NCBI RefSeq assembly: GCF_005887115.1
Contig: NZ_PNCJ01000017.1
Coordinates: 124,001-188,000, forward strand
Direction: 5' to 3'
Length of the DNA stretch: 64,000 bases
Origin: Pseudoalteromonas rubra
Lineage (GTDB): Bacteria; Pseudomonadota; Gammaproteobacteria; Enterobacterales; Alteromonadaceae
Shown piece by piece: positions 16,870-27,190 of this stretch; positions within the stretch are counted from its first letter, which is position 1, and each line of letters starts with the position of its first letter. Made by a program: the position numbers and the translations under genes. Under the pieces are notes generated by a model. It did no database searches and was not told the origin of the DNA. It saw only the letters and a list, made by a program, of their open reading frames with translations.

Positions 16870-19800
16870 ACATTACCCGTTTAGCGTTAGAAAACAATCG
16901 CACAACGTGGGTTTTGATTTTTGCCTTGGTCTTCTTTGGTGTTGTGGCGTTTAATAAAATGCCCAAAGATTATGACCCCGGATTCATCATCAGAACAGCC
17001 CAGGTTGTTACCTACTTTCCCGGCGCCAGCCCACAGCGAGTCGAAGAGCTGGTTACCGATAAAATTGAAAAAGTTGTGCAACAAATTCCAGAGCTGGATT
17101 TTGTTAAAAGTACTTCGAAAACAGGTGTCTCGATTGTCAGCGTAAATATCAAAGAAAGCTACAAAGCAATGCGGCCTATCTGGGACAATCTGCGTCGTAA
17201 GATTGAGACCGTCGAAAACGATCTCCCCAGTGATGCGCAAAAGCCCATAGTGAATGACGAATTTGGCGATGTGTTTGGGGTTGTTATAGGGCTGACCGCT
17301 GAGGGGTATTCCTATCGTGAAATGGAGGAAGTGGCTGAGCAGGTCAGAGATGAGCTGTTACGACTTCCAGAAGCGGCCAAAGTCGATATTTTTGGTGCTC
17401 AGGAGCAGCGCGTCTTTATTGAATTCGAAAACGCCAAACTGGCATCGCTGGGGATCTCGCCTGGACAACTGAAAGATCAATTGGCAGCCCGTAATATTGT
17501 GAATCCGGGCGGTTCAATTTTTATCGATGATGAAACACTGGCACTGGAGCCCAGCGGTAATTTTGAGTCGGTAGACGACATCGCTGGTACCATTATAAAT
17601 ATAGCCGGCTCTGAGCAAGTCATTTTGCTCAGTGATATCGCCAGAGTGTACCGAGATTATGTGGATCCGGCCAAAGTGAAGGTACGGGTCGCTGACAGGC
17701 AAGGCATGACCATTGCCATTTCGATGCGCCATGGCGGTAATAATCTGCTACTGGGTGAGCAAGTGCTCAATGCAATCCATTATCTGGAGTCAGTGTACCC
17801 GATAGGTGTTGACTTCGAACTACTGTCTTTTTTACCGCGAGAGGTTGAGCAGAAAGTTGATGACTTTGTATCAAATCTAATTCAGGCAGTGCTGGTAGTT
17901 ACTATCGTAATGTTGTTCAGCTTAGGGCTGAGAACTGGTTTGATTGTAGCTAGTTTGATCCCGATGAGTATGGTGTTCGGCATACTCGCCATGTCGTTTT
18001 TTGACATCAGCATAGATCAAATTTCTCTGGCGGCACTGATCATTGCGTTAGGTATGCTGGTGGATAACGGCATTGTGATGTCAGAAAGTATTATGGTACA
18101 GATGGAACGAGGCAAGTCTGCCGTTGATGCCGCTGTTGACTCGGCTGAAGAGTTGAAAGTCCCTTTGCTGGTCTCTTCGTTGACAACGGGGGCAGCATTT
18201 TTACCTATTTTCCTGGCGGAATCAGCCACAGGTGAGTACACCGCGTCTTTGTTTAAAGTGGTCACCATCACACTGCTGTGCTCCTGGTTACTGGCAATGA
18301 CCATGATCCCTATGCTCTGTGTGCTGTTTACCCGAGTAAAATCGGAAGCTGCCAATTACGACAGCGGGGTGTACTTAACCTACAAGAAAATTCTGATGGG
18401 GCTGATTAAGTATCGCTGGATGACGGTGGGCGGCTGTGTCCTGATGTTCTTCCTCGCACTGCAGGGCTTGCAACTGGTGCCAAAGTTATTTTTCCCTCCA
18501 TCTGATCGGGATTACTTTAAGGTTGAACTGGAGCTGCCAATTGGCACGCGTCTGAGTGCCACAGAAGCTATGGTCAAAGACATGGAAGCGTTCTTACTTC
18601 GCGATCTCAAGGTGAATGAGAGCCGTGAAAAAGGGGTGACTAATTGGGTCAGTTACGTGGGCAATGGCGGGCCGAGGTTTTTGTTAACGCATACGCCAGA
18701 ACCAACCAGCTCGAATTATGCTTTGATGATAGTCTCAACGACTTCTTATCGTCATATCGACGAACTTATGGAGAAGATAGAGGCTTATGCCCTGCAACGA
18801 CACCCTGACTTGCTTATCAAACAGCGCAAAATCGAAAACGGCTCACCCATAGAAAACCCGGTTGAAGTGAGGCTGTCTGGTAATGATATTCATGTCCTGA
18901 CCGGGCTGGTGAATGATCTGAAAACGCAGATGCGTAACACCGAGGGGTTAAAGGCTGTGAGCGATGACTGGGGGTTGCCCATTAAGAAGCTGCAGATCAA
19001 AATCAATCAGACGCGTGCCCGGCGTGCTGGCGTATCCAGTAAGGATATTGCCAGTTCATTGCAAACCGGGCTCAGTGGGCTGGAGTTAACGCGATATCGC
19101 GAAGGGGATGAACTTATTCCGGTGACACTGCGATCTGTGGCTGCTGACAGACAGGACATTGGTAAGCTTGAAGCTATGGTCGTTTATTCTCAGGCGTCGG
19201 GTAAGTCTGTGCCACTTAAGCAGGTTGCAGATATCGAAGTGGTATGGGAGAACGCACAAATTCTCAGACGTGATCGCCTCAAGTCCGTGACTGTCGGCGC
19301 TCAGCTGGATGGTATTACCGCAGATGAGGGGTTTTCCAAGTTGATCCCCTGGCTGGATGAGCAGCAAAAAAACTGGCCATTTGGCTACAGTTATGAGCTG
19401 GGTGGTGAAGCAGAGTCGTCAGGCAAGGCAAACCAATCCATTGCCGAGAAAATGCCCATTGCAATATTCATTATTATTATCCTGTTGGTTGGTCAGTTTA
19501 ATTCGTTACGTAAGTCGGTCATAGTGTTGACGACTGTACCGCTTGGCTTTATTGGCGTTGTTGCCGGGTTACTGGCCGGGCAATCTTTCTTTGGTTTTAT
19601 GACCTTACTTGGGATCATTTCTTTGGCAGGGATAGTGATCAACAATGCGATTGTGTTGCTGGAACGAATTAAGTACGAACTAGATCAGGGCGGTGAACCG
19701 GTACTGGCCATTATTCAGGCTGCGCAGCAGCGGATGCGGCCAATCCTATTGACCACTGCAACCACAGTACTGGGTTTAGTGCCACTGTACCTGGGAGGCG

Positions 19801-19922
19801 GTGAAATGTGGGAGCCGATGGCATTGGCGATTATGGGGGGTCTGCTGTTTTCAACTATACTGACATTAGGCGTTGTGCCCGTCTTATATGCATTGCTGTA
19901 TCGTATTTCGGTGAAGGCGTAG
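16866..19922 (+). CDS. RND efflux pump, inner-membrane permease
   Basis: A 1018-residue proton-driven transporter with the usual 12 transmembrane segments and two large periplasmic loops. Landmarks are FFGVVAFNKMPKDYDPGF near the N terminus, YFPGASPQRVEELVTDKIE in the porter domain, TM4 with GMLVDNGIVMSES, and TM10 with GIVINNAIVLLERIK. The AcrB-type proton-relay residues appear as Asp-Asn and Asn-Asn instead of Asp-Asp and Lys-Asn, which places it outside the classic HAE1 drug pumps. Starts with GTG overlapping the adaptor stop. Substrates unknown. Confidence 0.93.
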   Translation: MNITRLALENNRTTWVLIFALVFFGVVAFNKMPKDYDPGFIIRTAQVVTYFPGASPQRVEELVTDKIEKVVQQIPELDFVKSTSKTGVSIVSVNIKESYKAMRPIWDNLRRKIETVENDLPSDAQKPIVNDEFGDVFGVVIGLTAEGYSYREMEEVAEQVRDELLRLPEAAKVDIFGAQEQRVFIEFENAKLASLGISPGQLKDQLAARNIVNPGGSIFIDDETLALEPSGNFESVDDIAGTIINIAGSEQVILLSDIARVYRDYVDPAKVKVRVADRQGMTIAISMRHGGNNLLLGEQVLNAIHYLESVYPIGVDFELLSFLPREVEQKVDDFVSNLIQAVLVVTIVMLFSLGLRTGLIVASLIPMSMVFGILAMSFFDISIDQISLAALIIALGMLVDNGIVMSESIMVQMERGKSAVDAAVDSAEELKVPLLVSSLTTGAAFLPIFLAESATGEYTASLFKVVTITLLCSWLLAMTMIPMLCVLFTRVKSEAANYDSGVYLTYKKILMGLIKYRWMTVGGCVLMFFLALQGLQLVPKLFFPPSDRDYFKVELELPIGTRLSATEAMVKDMEAFLLRDLKVNESREKGVTNWVSYVGNGGPRFLLTHTPEPTSSNYALMIVSTTSYRHIDELMEKIEAYALQRHPDLLIKQRKIENGSPIENPVEVRLSGNDIHVLTGLVNDLKTQMRNTEGLKAVSDDWGLPIKKLQIKINQTRARRAGVSSKDIASSLQTGLSGLELTRYREGDELIPVTLRSVAADRQDIGKLEAMVVYSQASGKSVPLKQVADIEVVWENAQILRRDRLKSVTVGAQLDGITADEGFSKLIPWLDEQQKNWPFGYSYELGGEAESSGKANQSIAEKMPIAIFIIIILLVGQFNSLRKSVIVLTTVPLGFIGVVAGLLAGQSFFGFMTLLGIISLAGIVINNAIVLLERIKYELDQGGEPVLAIIQAAQQRMRPILLTTATTVLGLVPLYLGGGEMWEPMALAIMGGLLFSTILTLGVVPVLYALLYRISVKA

Positions 19923-19934
19923 CCACGGAGCGAG

Positions 19935-19968
19935 GATACCAATCTGCTAAAGTCAGTGGATTGGTATC
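19935..19968. repeat. Short hairpin repeat with ATACCAAT ends
   Basis: GATACCAATC (19935-19944) and GATTGGTATC (19959-19968) form a perfect 10-bp inverted repeat around 14 bases, 12 bases after the RND stop. The ends match those of the larger repeat at 58248-58409 (ATACCAAT...ATTGGTAT), so it may be a very short or internally deleted relative. It could also act as a 3' hairpin for the efflux operon. Confidence 0.5.
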
Positions 19969-20088
19969 AATTTGTCGTCAAATGTTACCTTTCATTGCGC
20001 GTTCAGCAAAAAATGCAGATTATTAAAAGGTGAATGCGGCTTGGTTTAATGTGTCCGCAGATGCGTTAGCAATCATGAGGAGAAGACC

Positions 20089-20574
20089 ATGAAATATCTA
20101 TATGCAGTCACGCTGGTTTGCCTGAGTCCTTTGACTACATTGGCTGGTGAAACAAATGTCAACTGGCGAGATTTTAAAGACTATCGTGATGTAGTACCTG
20201 CCAACGAGAGCAAAGCGGGTTACCACAAGCGGATCGTCTCTCAGTTTGAGAAACATCTTAGCAAGTTGATGACGGATGCACCGCAGGGCTACCAACTCAA
20301 TATCACTTTTGATGATATTGACTTAGCAGGTGATGTACGTTTTAACATGCATGATATTCGCGTTGTGAAGCCGATTTTCTTTCCACGCCTGAAAATCAGT
20401 TACACACTGACCGATAATAACGGTGCGGTTGTGGCGCAGGCTGAGGAAAAGGTGCTTAAAGATCTGTCGTTTATGGATCGGGGGCGAACTGGGCGAGACA
20501 GTGAGTTTTACTATGACAAACGGCTGCTCAGTACCTGGTATAAAGAGGAAATTGCAGACAAGTTAAAGGGATAA
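20089..20574 (+). CDS. Secreted DUF3016-like protein
   Basis: A 161-residue protein with a cleavable signal peptide (cut near TLAGE, about residue 20). The mature start VNWRDFKDYRDV, the YQLNITFDDIDLAGDV segment and the DSEFYYDKRLLSTWYKEEI end fit DUF3016, a periplasmic family of unknown function in Alteromonadales and Vibrionales. GAGGAG precedes the ATG. It follows the efflux operon after about 165 bases and is probably a separate unit. Confidence 0.78.
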   Translation: MKYLYAVTLVCLSPLTTLAGETNVNWRDFKDYRDVVPANESKAGYHKRIVSQFEKHLSKLMTDAPQGYQLNITFDDIDLAGDVRFNMHDIRVVKPIFFPRLKISYTLTDNNGAVVAQAEEKVLKDLSFMDRGRTGRDSEFYYDKRLLSTWYKEEIADKLKG

Positions 20575-20639
20575 TTGTGAGTCACGGATTAAAGGTTTTT
20601 TGCCGGGTTAGCAGACCCGGCGGTGTTTGATAGCGTGTA

Positions 20640-20933
20640 CTACTTAAATGTAGCCAGTAACTGAATCAGCTGTTGGAGTTTAAAAACCGCTTTTTTAAGT
20701 TGTGCTTCGTCCAGTTGTTCGGCCTGGCTCAGGGCTTCAACATCGGCAGCAACGTCAAGTACGTAGGGCTTGAAACGTTTTGCTGCAAAATCAAACCCCG
20801 CATCTTCAGAAAACAACGCCTGGAATTTTCCGTGACCTTGTTGCTGTAGCTCGTCTAATTTTTTATCGGCATCAAGTGCTTGACGATAAACGAGTTTTAA
20901 GTTTTCATTCAGCTTTTCGATAACGGCTTGCAT
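20640..20933 (-). CDS. Small helical protein of unknown function
   Basis: A 97-residue, mostly helical cytoplasmic protein, MQAVIEKLNENLKLVYRQAL at the N terminus and KLQQLIQLLATFK at the C terminus. Charged heptad-like stretches suggest a coiled coil. A loose resemblance to PriC-type primosomal proteins is possible (F.ALF motif), but the protein is about half their length and I would not assign that role. It is divergent from the small gene at 21006. Confidence 0.6.
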   Translation of the reverse strand: MQAVIEKLNENLKLVYRQALDADKKLDELQQQGHGKFQALFSEDAGFDFAAKRFKPYVLDVAADVEALSQAEQLDEAQLKKAVFKLQQLIQLLATFK

Positions 20934-21005
20934 ATTTTTCCTAAAGACTTGCGGGAATTGGCCGATATTGTACTTGGATCCATCAATCTTGTCAGGTATA
21001 AGCTT

Positions 21006-21203
21006 ATGAATATATCCGGAAGTAACCTACCTGCTATGTCTGGGACGGGGCAAAGCGGCGAAGTAATGAGCGCGCAGCTAGCCAAAAAACAGCAAAAAGC
21101 AGATGGACAAGCCGCCTTGGCCTTAATTGAATCTGCTGGAAATTCAGCTCCAGCAAAGTCAACCACGGCCACCATGGGCAATAATATCAACGTCTACGTG
21201 TAG
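21006..21203 (+). CDS. Small YjfB-like (putative motility) protein
   Basis: A 65-residue protein. The layout (short N-terminal MNISGSN, helix AQLAKKQQKADGQAALALIESA, then a Ser/Thr/Ala linker ending GNNINVYV) resembles the small YjfB family annotated as putative motility proteins. The ATG at 21006 is preferred; a longer frame from 20928 overlaps the divergent gene. The family assignment is tentative and the function unknown. Confidence 0.55.
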   Translation: MNISGSNLPAMSGTGQSGEVMSAQLAKKQQKADGQAALALIESAGNSAPAKSTTATMGNNINVYV

Positions 21204-21257
21204 GTATTGATATGCTGTGTCTAACCTGAATTCGCAAGGCTTTGCTTGCGTGTGGTA

Positions 21258-22277
21258 TCAGGTCGGGCTCAGTCCCAAATCAATCGGCGTCTTACTAGGT
21301 TGGCCGCCGATTTCTCTAACCAACTTGGGTACCAGAAAGCCCGGTAAGGCATCCAATAATTCATGCATCAGTGTTATGGCTGCTTGTTCTGCGACGTCAA
21401 AATGGCTCGCACCTTCTACTTTATCCAGCAAGTGCAGGTAGTAAGGCAGAATGTCTGCGTCGAACAAGGCTTCGCTCAATGCTTGTTGCGCAACCAAGCT
21501 ATCGTTAATACCTTTGAGCAATACCGCTTGATTTAACAGCATAACGCCGGCGCGTTTGAGCTTTTGCATTGCCGCTGAAAAGTGTATATCGATTTCATTG
21601 GCATGATTTATGTGGTTTACCAGAATAGGCTTCAGGCGACTTTGACTCAGTATATCGCATAAGCTGTCTGTGATTCTGGCTGGGATCACCACAGGCAAGC
21701 GAGTGTGTACCCTGAGGCGCCTGAGGTGTGGGATCGCTTCGAGATGCTCAATTAGCCAGGCAAGCATGTCATCTTTGGCCATCAGCGGATCACCGCCACT
21801 CAAAATGACCTCGTTAATCTCGGGATGTGCCTTCAGGTAGTCGAAAACGGTGTGCAAAGTGCGCTTATTGAGTTGATTTTCCTGATAAGGAAAGTGCCGG
21901 CGAAAACAATAGCGGCAGTTAACAGCACAGCCAGTTTTCAGCATTAACAACACTCTGGAACGGTATTTATGCAGTAACCCAGGCAGTGCAGCCTGTTGTT
22001 CGTCGAGGGGATCTTTGTTAAATCCGCTTTTAGCCAAGAATTCCTGGTGCTGAGGCAGCACCTGCAGTAACAGTGGATCCTGAGCATCCCCATAGCGCAT
22101 TTTTGCAATGAATGGACGTGGAACTCTAAGTGGAAACAAACGCTTAGCGGCCAAATCCTGTTCGCTGAAATAGCCCTCCAGACCGACCAGTCTGAGTAGT
22201 TCATCGGCATCGGTGACGACATTCGCCAATTCTTTTTGCCAGTTAGTATGCAAATTTACTTCATTTATTTGTATCAT
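21258..22277 (-). CDS. epmB: EF-P beta-lysylation protein EpmB (lysine 2,3-aminomutase family)
   Basis: A 339-residue radical SAM enzyme that converts (S)-alpha-lysine to (R)-beta-lysine for modification of elongation factor P. The cluster-binding motif is [11 protein letters not shown] (CxxxCxxC), followed by [15 protein letters not shown], which contacts SAM, and the PLP region near the C-terminal half. It is divergent from efp with only 41 bases between the starts, the usual arrangement, so the two promoters overlap. Confidence 0.95.
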   Translation of the reverse strand: MIQINEVNLHTNWQKELANVVTDADELLRLVGLEGYFSEQDLAAKRLFPLRVPRPFIAKMRYGDAQDPLLLQVLPQHQEFLAKSGFNKDPLDEQQAALPGLLHKYRSRVLLMLKTGCAVNCRYCFRRHFPYQENQLNKRTLHTVFDYLKAHPEINEVILSGGDPLMAKDDMLAWLIEHLEAIPHLRRLRVHTRLPVVIPARITDSLCDILSQSRLKPILVNHINHANEIDIHFSAAMQKLKRAGVMLLNQAVLLKGINDSLVAQQALSEALFDADILPYYLHLLDKVEGASHFDVAEQAAITLMHELLDALPGFLVPKLVREIGGQPSKTPIDLGLSPT

Positions 22278-22318
22278 TAGCGGGTTTATTACTCGAAATA
22301 CAAAGATTAGAGGATACG

Positions 22319-22885
22319 ATGGCGAATTATAGCACCAACGAATTCAAGGGCGGCCTAAAAATTATGATCGATGGAGAGCCTTGCTCCATCCTGGAAAATG
22401 AAGTGGTCAAGCCCGGTAAGGGCCAGGCGTTTAACCGCGTTAAGATCCGTAAGCTGATCTCAGGTAAAGTTTTAGAGAAAACTTTTAAGTCTGGCGAATC
22501 GGTTGAAGGTGCGGACGTCATGGACACAGATCTGGCTTATCTGTATACAGATGGCGAGTTCTGGCACTTTATGAACAATGAAACCTTTGAGCAGATCGCT
22601 GCCGATGAAAAAGCATTGGGTGATAGCGTGAAGTGGCTGGTTGAAAACGATGTATGTACCATCACACTGTGGAATGGCAGCCCAATCGCTGTGACACCAC
22701 CTAACTTCGTAGAGCTGGAGATCACTGAAACAGATCCTGGCCTGAAAGGGGATACTGCGGGTACAGGTGGTAAGCCTGCGACTTTGAGCACAGGAGCTGT
22801 TGTACGTGTTCCTCTGTTCGTGCAAATTGGCGAAGTGATCAAAGTAGATACGCGCAGCGGTGAATACGTTAGCCGGGTTAAGTAA
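22319..22885 (+). CDS. efp: Elongation factor P
   Basis: A 188-residue translation factor that rescues ribosomes stalled at polyproline stretches. Domain I carries the modified lysine at Lys34 in [13 protein letters not shown], the EpmA/EpmB target type. The end of the chain reads [20 protein letters not shown], the EF-P signature region. TTAGAGGA precedes the ATG. A terminator lies between efp and epmA. Confidence 0.98.
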   Translation: MANYSTNEFKGGLKIMIDGEPCSILENEVVKPGKGQAFNRVKIRKLISGKVLEKTFKSGESVEGADVMDTDLAYLYTDGEFWHFMNNETFEQIAADEKALGDSVKWLVENDVCTITLWNGSPIAVTPPNFVELEITETDPGLKGDTAGTGGKPATLSTGAVVRVPLFVQIGEVIKVDTRSGEYVSRVK

Positions 22886-22951
22886 ACCAACCCGCTTTAT
22901 TATCAGTTTGCCGAAGCGTTAGGTGAGCTGCTAAAGCACATAGTTAAACGG

Positions 22952-22977
22952 ATCCCGGCAGCAGCCGGGATTTTTTT
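22952..22977 (+). terminator. Rho-independent terminator after efp
   Basis: ATCCCGGC / GCCGGGAT, 8-bp stem with an AGCA loop and a run of seven T, 66 bases after the efp stop and 13 bases before the epmA start. Confidence 0.9.
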
Positions 22978-22990
22978 GTCTGGAGTCAAT

Positions 22991-23989
22991 ATGAGTCATG
23001 CAATATCAGACACGGCCTCTGAGTGCTTATGGGCACCCAGTGCCAGCATAGATACTTTACGCCAACGTGCCGCTATCGTCTCGAAAATCCGGATGTTCTT
23101 TGCAGAGCGTGAGGTGTTAGAAGTGGAAACGCCAAGTCTGGCGCAGGCGTCAGTCACAGATGTCCACCTTGCGACTTTTTCAACCACGTTTGTTGGACCC
23201 GGTCATGCGGCGGGTACGCCTTTGTATCTGCAAACATCGCCAGAATTTGCCATGAAGCGCTTACTGGCTGCCGGCAGTGGCGCGATTTACCAGATTGGCA
23301 AAGCCTTTCGTAATGAAGAGTCAGGTCGCCACCACAACCCTGAATTTACTATGCTGGAGTGGTACCGCCCCGGATTTGATGAGTTCGCATTGATGGCTGA
23401 GGTGGATGCCTTAATGCAGGCGATTCTGGACTGTCCTAAAGCCGAGTCACTGAGCTACCAGCAGGCCTTTATTCAGCACCTAAGTATAGACCCCCTCACA
23501 GCGTCACTGAATGAACTTAGGCTGCTGGCTTGTCAGCGCGGCCATGAGCACATTGCGAAACAAGAGCAACATCGCGATACGCTGCTGCAATTGCTGTTCT
23601 GTATGGAGGTTGAGCCGTTAATTGGCCAGCAGGCACCGTGCTTTGTCTATCACTTTCCGGCCTCTCAGGCTGCTCTGGCACAGCTCAACGCCGAGGACCC
23701 CAGAGTCGCGGGGCGGTTTGAGTTGTACTATCGTGGGATGGAACTGGCCAACGGTTTTAATGAGCTGACGGATGAGGTTGAGCAGAGTGCCCGGTTTGAT
23801 GAAGACAACGCGCTGCGTACTGCGATGGGGCTGTCACCAGTGGGCAAAGACGCGCGCTTTTTGGCGGCGTTAGCACAAGGCTTGCCTGCTTGTGCCGGGG
23901 TTGCACTGGGTGTTGACCGGCTGGTGATGCTGGCAACCGGAAAAACGCAATTAAAAGAAGTCATTGCGTTTGATATAGACAGAGCCTGA
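22991..23989 (+). CDS. epmA: EF-P--lysine ligase EpmA (GenX/PoxA)
   Basis: A 332-residue truncated class II lysyl-tRNA-synthetase paralogue that attaches beta-lysine to Lys34 of EF-P. It lacks the tRNA anticodon-binding domain and keeps the catalytic core: motif 2 [20 protein letters not shown] and motif 3 [15 protein letters not shown]. The ATG at 22991 with TGGAG upstream is chosen over a TTG at 22976 inside the terminator T-run. EpmC is not in this window. Confidence 0.95.
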   Translation: MSHAISDTASECLWAPSASIDTLRQRAAIVSKIRMFFAEREVLEVETPSLAQASVTDVHLATFSTTFVGPGHAAGTPLYLQTSPEFAMKRLLAAGSGAIYQIGKAFRNEESGRHHNPEFTMLEWYRPGFDEFALMAEVDALMQAILDCPKAESLSYQQAFIQHLSIDPLTASLNELRLLACQRGHEHIAKQEQHRDTLLQLLFCMEVEPLIGQQAPCFVYHFPASQAALAQLNAEDPRVAGRFELYYRGMELANGFNELTDEVEQSARFDEDNALRTAMGLSPVGKDARFLAALAQGLPACAGVALGVDRLVMLATGKTQLKEVIAFDIDRA

Positions 23990-24023
23990 CCCAAAGGTTT
24001 ACCTCCGGGCCAGAGCGCAGGCT

Positions 24024-25241
24024 CTACACAAAGCGCTTTAGCTCTTGCTGTGTTTTAGTGGAGCGTTGCTGTGCGTCCTGGCAGTCCGCCAGGGCGGCAT
24101 CTATCTGTGCTTTGGCTGACTGCCCAAGTTCTACAATTCGTTGTACGGAACCATGGGTATGTTGCTGCGTCGATTCCAGCTGATGCACGGCACTGACGAT
24201 CTCTTCAAGTTGTGACTGGTTACGCTCAAAGTCCTCTGACATATCAGCAAAGCCTTGCGACGTGGTGCGGATGGCTTGCTCTGCTGAACTAGAGTGATCT
24301 ATCAGCTGTTCTGACTCCTGATGCGTTTCTCCCACCAACACATCCATCTGGTTGATAAAATCGCTGATCTGACGCGTCGCGTCATTGACCTTAACTGACA
24401 GGTTCCGAACTTCATCGGCCACCACCGCAAAGCCACGGCCAGCTTCACCGGCCCGTGCAGCTTCAATCGCGGCATTCAGTGCCAGCAGATTGGTCTGATC
24501 AGAAAATTCTTCAACCATTTTCAAAATGCTGCGAATATTCTCGCTGTTCTCCTTCAACCCTGCGACGGTAGAAGAAAAGCTACCCAGCAGATGGGTAATT
24601 TGCTGCACCTCTTTGACCAAAGTGGCCAATGATTGTGACGAGCCGCGGACAAAGTGCAGGCTTTCGGTATTGGCCTGATACACCTGGTCGGTATTATGCA
24701 CTATGCTTTGCAGGCTATGCGTCACCTGGTCGCTGGCAGCGATAATGGTGTCACCTTGATCTATCTGCTGGCCACCCAGCAAGGCGGTTTGCTTCATAGA
24801 GTCGGTAACTTGCTGATTGCTGCGGTTTGCTGCCTCTGCACTTTGATAGGTGGCAGCCAGCAACTCACTCAGATGCTGTGTAAAGGTATTGTATTGTTCA
24901 CTGAGGTCGCGAAATTCGTCGTAAGTAAACTGGGGCAGTCTGGCATCCAGGTCGCCGTCCTCTCGATTGATCTGTTCCAGTGTATCCCGCATGGCTTGTA
25001 CGGGCCTCACAATGAGGTAGCGCATATAAAAAAAGGTGAAGATAAACGCACCGACAGAGATCAGAGCAAGCAGCCAGAATATTCCGGTAGATCCCCCGTG
25101 TTCAGTCAGCTCACCGTGTAGCCATAGCAAGGTGATGATTTGAAAAACTAATAAAAACCCCAGATTGCCAAAAATCTTACGGGTGAGGGTGAAGAACAAC
25201 GATTCTTCGATCAAATTATATATGCGCATGTATAAACTCAT
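24024..25241 (-). CDS. Methyl-accepting chemotaxis protein with almost no periplasmic domain
   Basis: A 405-residue chemoreceptor. Two transmembrane segments lie close together near the N terminus (about residues 25-75), separated by only about 15 residues, so there is no ligand-binding module outside. A HAMP linker follows ([20 protein letters not shown]), then the cytoplasmic signalling hairpin with the CheA/CheW tip [20 protein letters not shown] and [12 protein letters not shown]. It probably senses membrane or cytoplasmic state. It ends at 24024, converging on epmA. Confidence 0.93.
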   Translation of the reverse strand: MSLYMRIYNLIEESLFFTLTRKIFGNLGFLLVFQIITLLWLHGELTEHGGSTGIFWLLALISVGAFIFTFFYMRYLIVRPVQAMRDTLEQINREDGDLDARLPQFTYDEFRDLSEQYNTFTQHLSELLAATYQSAEAANRSNQQVTDSMKQTALLGGQQIDQGDTIIAASDQVTHSLQSIVHNTDQVYQANTESLHFVRGSSQSLATLVKEVQQITHLLGSFSSTVAGLKENSENIRSILKMVEEFSDQTNLLALNAAIEAARAGEAGRGFAVVADEVRNLSVKVNDATRQISDFINQMDVLVGETHQESEQLIDHSSSAEQAIRTTSQGFADMSEDFERNQSQLEEIVSAVHQLESTQQHTHGSVQRIVELGQSAKAQIDAALADCQDAQQRSTKTQQELKRFV

Positions 25242-25361
25242 ATTTGGCTCTTCACTGTGCCTTTTAGCATACAGTATAGAGTAAACCCGGCAGGTGCAAC
25301 TGTTTACAGGTTAAGCAATTTATTTTAGTCAGCGGCATAATCCGGTGAGTTGTCAGCTCTG

Positions 25362-26084
25362 TCAATTGGCCTGAGACGAATGGTTAAGCCGCTGCTGAAT
25401 GACCATTTTGGCGTAACAAGGATAATTACTGAATATGCCGTCTACACCATAATCTAACATTAATTCAATGTCTTTGGCTTTATCGACGGTGTAAGCCAGA
25501 ACTTTAAGGCCACGCTGTTTGGCATCCTGAACAAACTCATGATTAATGAAATTTTTATCCATATGAATGCTTTGTGCATGAAGCTGCTGAGCAAACTGCG
25601 CATAAGTAAGCGGAATTGACGCCGTCAGTGCGCCAATCCTTACCCAGGGCAATTTCTGTTTGAGCCACAATAATTGGTGATGATCAAAAGACGACAGCAA
25701 TAGTTGGTCTCTGGTTATCACACCACGCTGCACATTGTCTTCTAGGGTTGCTACAAACTTATCCAGACTAAACGTGTGTTTGAGCTCCAGGTTTATGGTA
25801 GTTTGCTGACCTATGGTATCCAACACTTGTTGCAGTGTAGGAACCGGCTCGTTATTACTGAGCTTGAGCTGAGACAATGCTTTGCGGCTGGTTTCATTAA
25901 CTTTACCCCGTCCATTGGTGGTGCGATCCAGCCAGGTATCGTGAATTATGGCGTAATCATCAAGACAACTTTGCACATCGAGCTCTATGCCATCGACGCC
26001 CACTTCCAGCGCTGCCTGAATGGCGCTGAGTGAGTTTTCCGGATAGTTTCCACTGGCGCCTCGGTGTGCAAAAACCTGGGTCAT
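25362..26084 (-). CDS. Glycerophosphodiester phosphodiesterase (UgpQ type)
   Basis: A 240-residue cytoplasmic enzyme that hydrolyses glycerophosphodiesters to glycerol-3-phosphate and an alcohol. The active-site HRGASGNYPENSLSA at the N terminus, GVDGIELDVQ and the IIHDTWLDRTTNGRG segment carry the catalytic His and metal-binding Glu/Asp. The C-terminal GVDGIFSNYP is also conserved. No signal peptide, consistent with UgpQ. Its start overlaps the stop of the upstream EamA gene by four bases. Confidence 0.92.
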   Translation of the reverse strand: MTQVFAHRGASGNYPENSLSAIQAALEVGVDGIELDVQSCLDDYAIIHDTWLDRTTNGRGKVNETSRKALSQLKLSNNEPVPTLQQVLDTIGQQTTINLELKHTFSLDKFVATLEDNVQRGVITRDQLLLSSFDHHQLLWLKQKLPWVRIGALTASIPLTYAQFAQQLHAQSIHMDKNFINHEFVQDAKQRGLKVLAYTVDKAKDIELMLDYGVDGIFSNYPCYAKMVIQQRLNHSSQAN

Positions 26085-26944
26085 AGCTTATTCCTTGTGA
26101 TCGACCACGTTTCATAGCAGGCTGCACTGACAACCAGAACGCCTCCTGCCAGAGTGGTTAGAGTTATGGTTTCTGCCAACAGCATATAAGCCAACACCGT
26201 TGCGTACAAGGGTTGCAAGCAAGAAATCAGCCCAGCGGTTGTTGCTGATAAGTAACGCAAACTGGACGCAAATAAAGCATGCGGGATCGCCGTAAAGACA
26301 CAGCCTGCCAGGACGATTAGAATAAGATTATCCGTGCTTAATTCTGTTGGTGGGACCTCCACAAAAGCACATAACATCAGTGCGGCTATCAGGGTCTGAT
26401 AAAACATGGTATGTGGCCCGCCATAGCTAGAAAACAGCTTCTTTTGCAGCAGGTTTCTCAGTGCAAATAAGACCCCGGAAATGACGCCAGTGAGTATGCC
26501 CAGTGTGATTTGGTTTCCTGGATCGCTCGATGGCACAAGCAAATAAATGCCAAGCATCACTACGATAGCTGTAAACACATCTTTGCGTTTCAGGCGACTG
26601 CGGAAAAACAATGGCTCAAGCAGAACAGTGATCACCGGGTAGGTGAAAAACGCAATCACGCCTACAGCTATCCCGGCCATTTGCATGGCGGCAAAATAAG
26701 TAACCCAGTGCAGTCCGACGCATATACCCAGCAGTACCACGACGGCATAATCTTTTGCCGCATTGAGCCTGAACACACTGCCTTTGAAAGCGAGTATACC
26801 TGCCAGTGTTGCGAAGGCGATTGCGGTGCGATACACCGTAATATCCAGCGCTGAGAGGGAGATCAACTTAGAAAATAACGCGGTACCACCGAACAGCAGT
26901 ACAGCCAGATGTAAATTAACTAATGAGGATTGTTCGGGGCGCAT
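26081..26944 (-). CDS. EamA/DMT-family transporter
   Basis: A 287-residue integral membrane protein with ten predicted segments in two EamA halves (residues about 8-135 and 145-280). The drug/metabolite transporter superfamily moves small metabolites; the substrate here is unknown. It is the first gene of a two-gene unit with the glycerophosphodiesterase, so a metabolite from lipid headgroup turnover is one possible cargo, by inference only. Confidence 0.88.
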   Translation of the reverse strand: MRPEQSSLVNLHLAVLLFGGTALFSKLISLSALDITVYRTAIAFATLAGILAFKGSVFRLNAAKDYAVVVLLGICVGLHWVTYFAAMQMAGIAVGVIAFFTYPVITVLLEPLFFRSRLKRKDVFTAIVVMLGIYLLVPSSDPGNQITLGILTGVISGVLFALRNLLQKKLFSSYGGPHTMFYQTLIAALMLCAFVEVPPTELSTDNLILIVLAGCVFTAIPHALFASSLRYLSATTAGLISCLQPLYATVLAYMLLAETITLTTLAGGVLVVSAACYETWSITRNKL

Positions 26945-27190
26945 AGCGAACTCGGTATGTTTTTCATCAGCTTACCATGGTAAACAGATGTCACTAAAGC
27001 ACAATGACAAAACATGAGACTCAGGAAAATGTAGGCATGTACACAGTGTAAAAACCGACTATCTAGGTACTTTTTAGGATAAAAGGATGAGGTGTAATCT
27101 CGTGTAATGCCGTGTGGATTAGATTTTGCTTCCTGCCAGCACAAAATTAATACTATACTAGTAGTTCTTTTTGACGATGTTTAATGCGGT

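Noticed and set aside
20602-20621. GCCGGGT / ACCCGGC hairpin after the DUF3016 gene
   Set aside because: The T-run is on the 5' side of the stem on the plus strand and becomes an A-run on the minus strand, so it is not a normal terminator for either gene.
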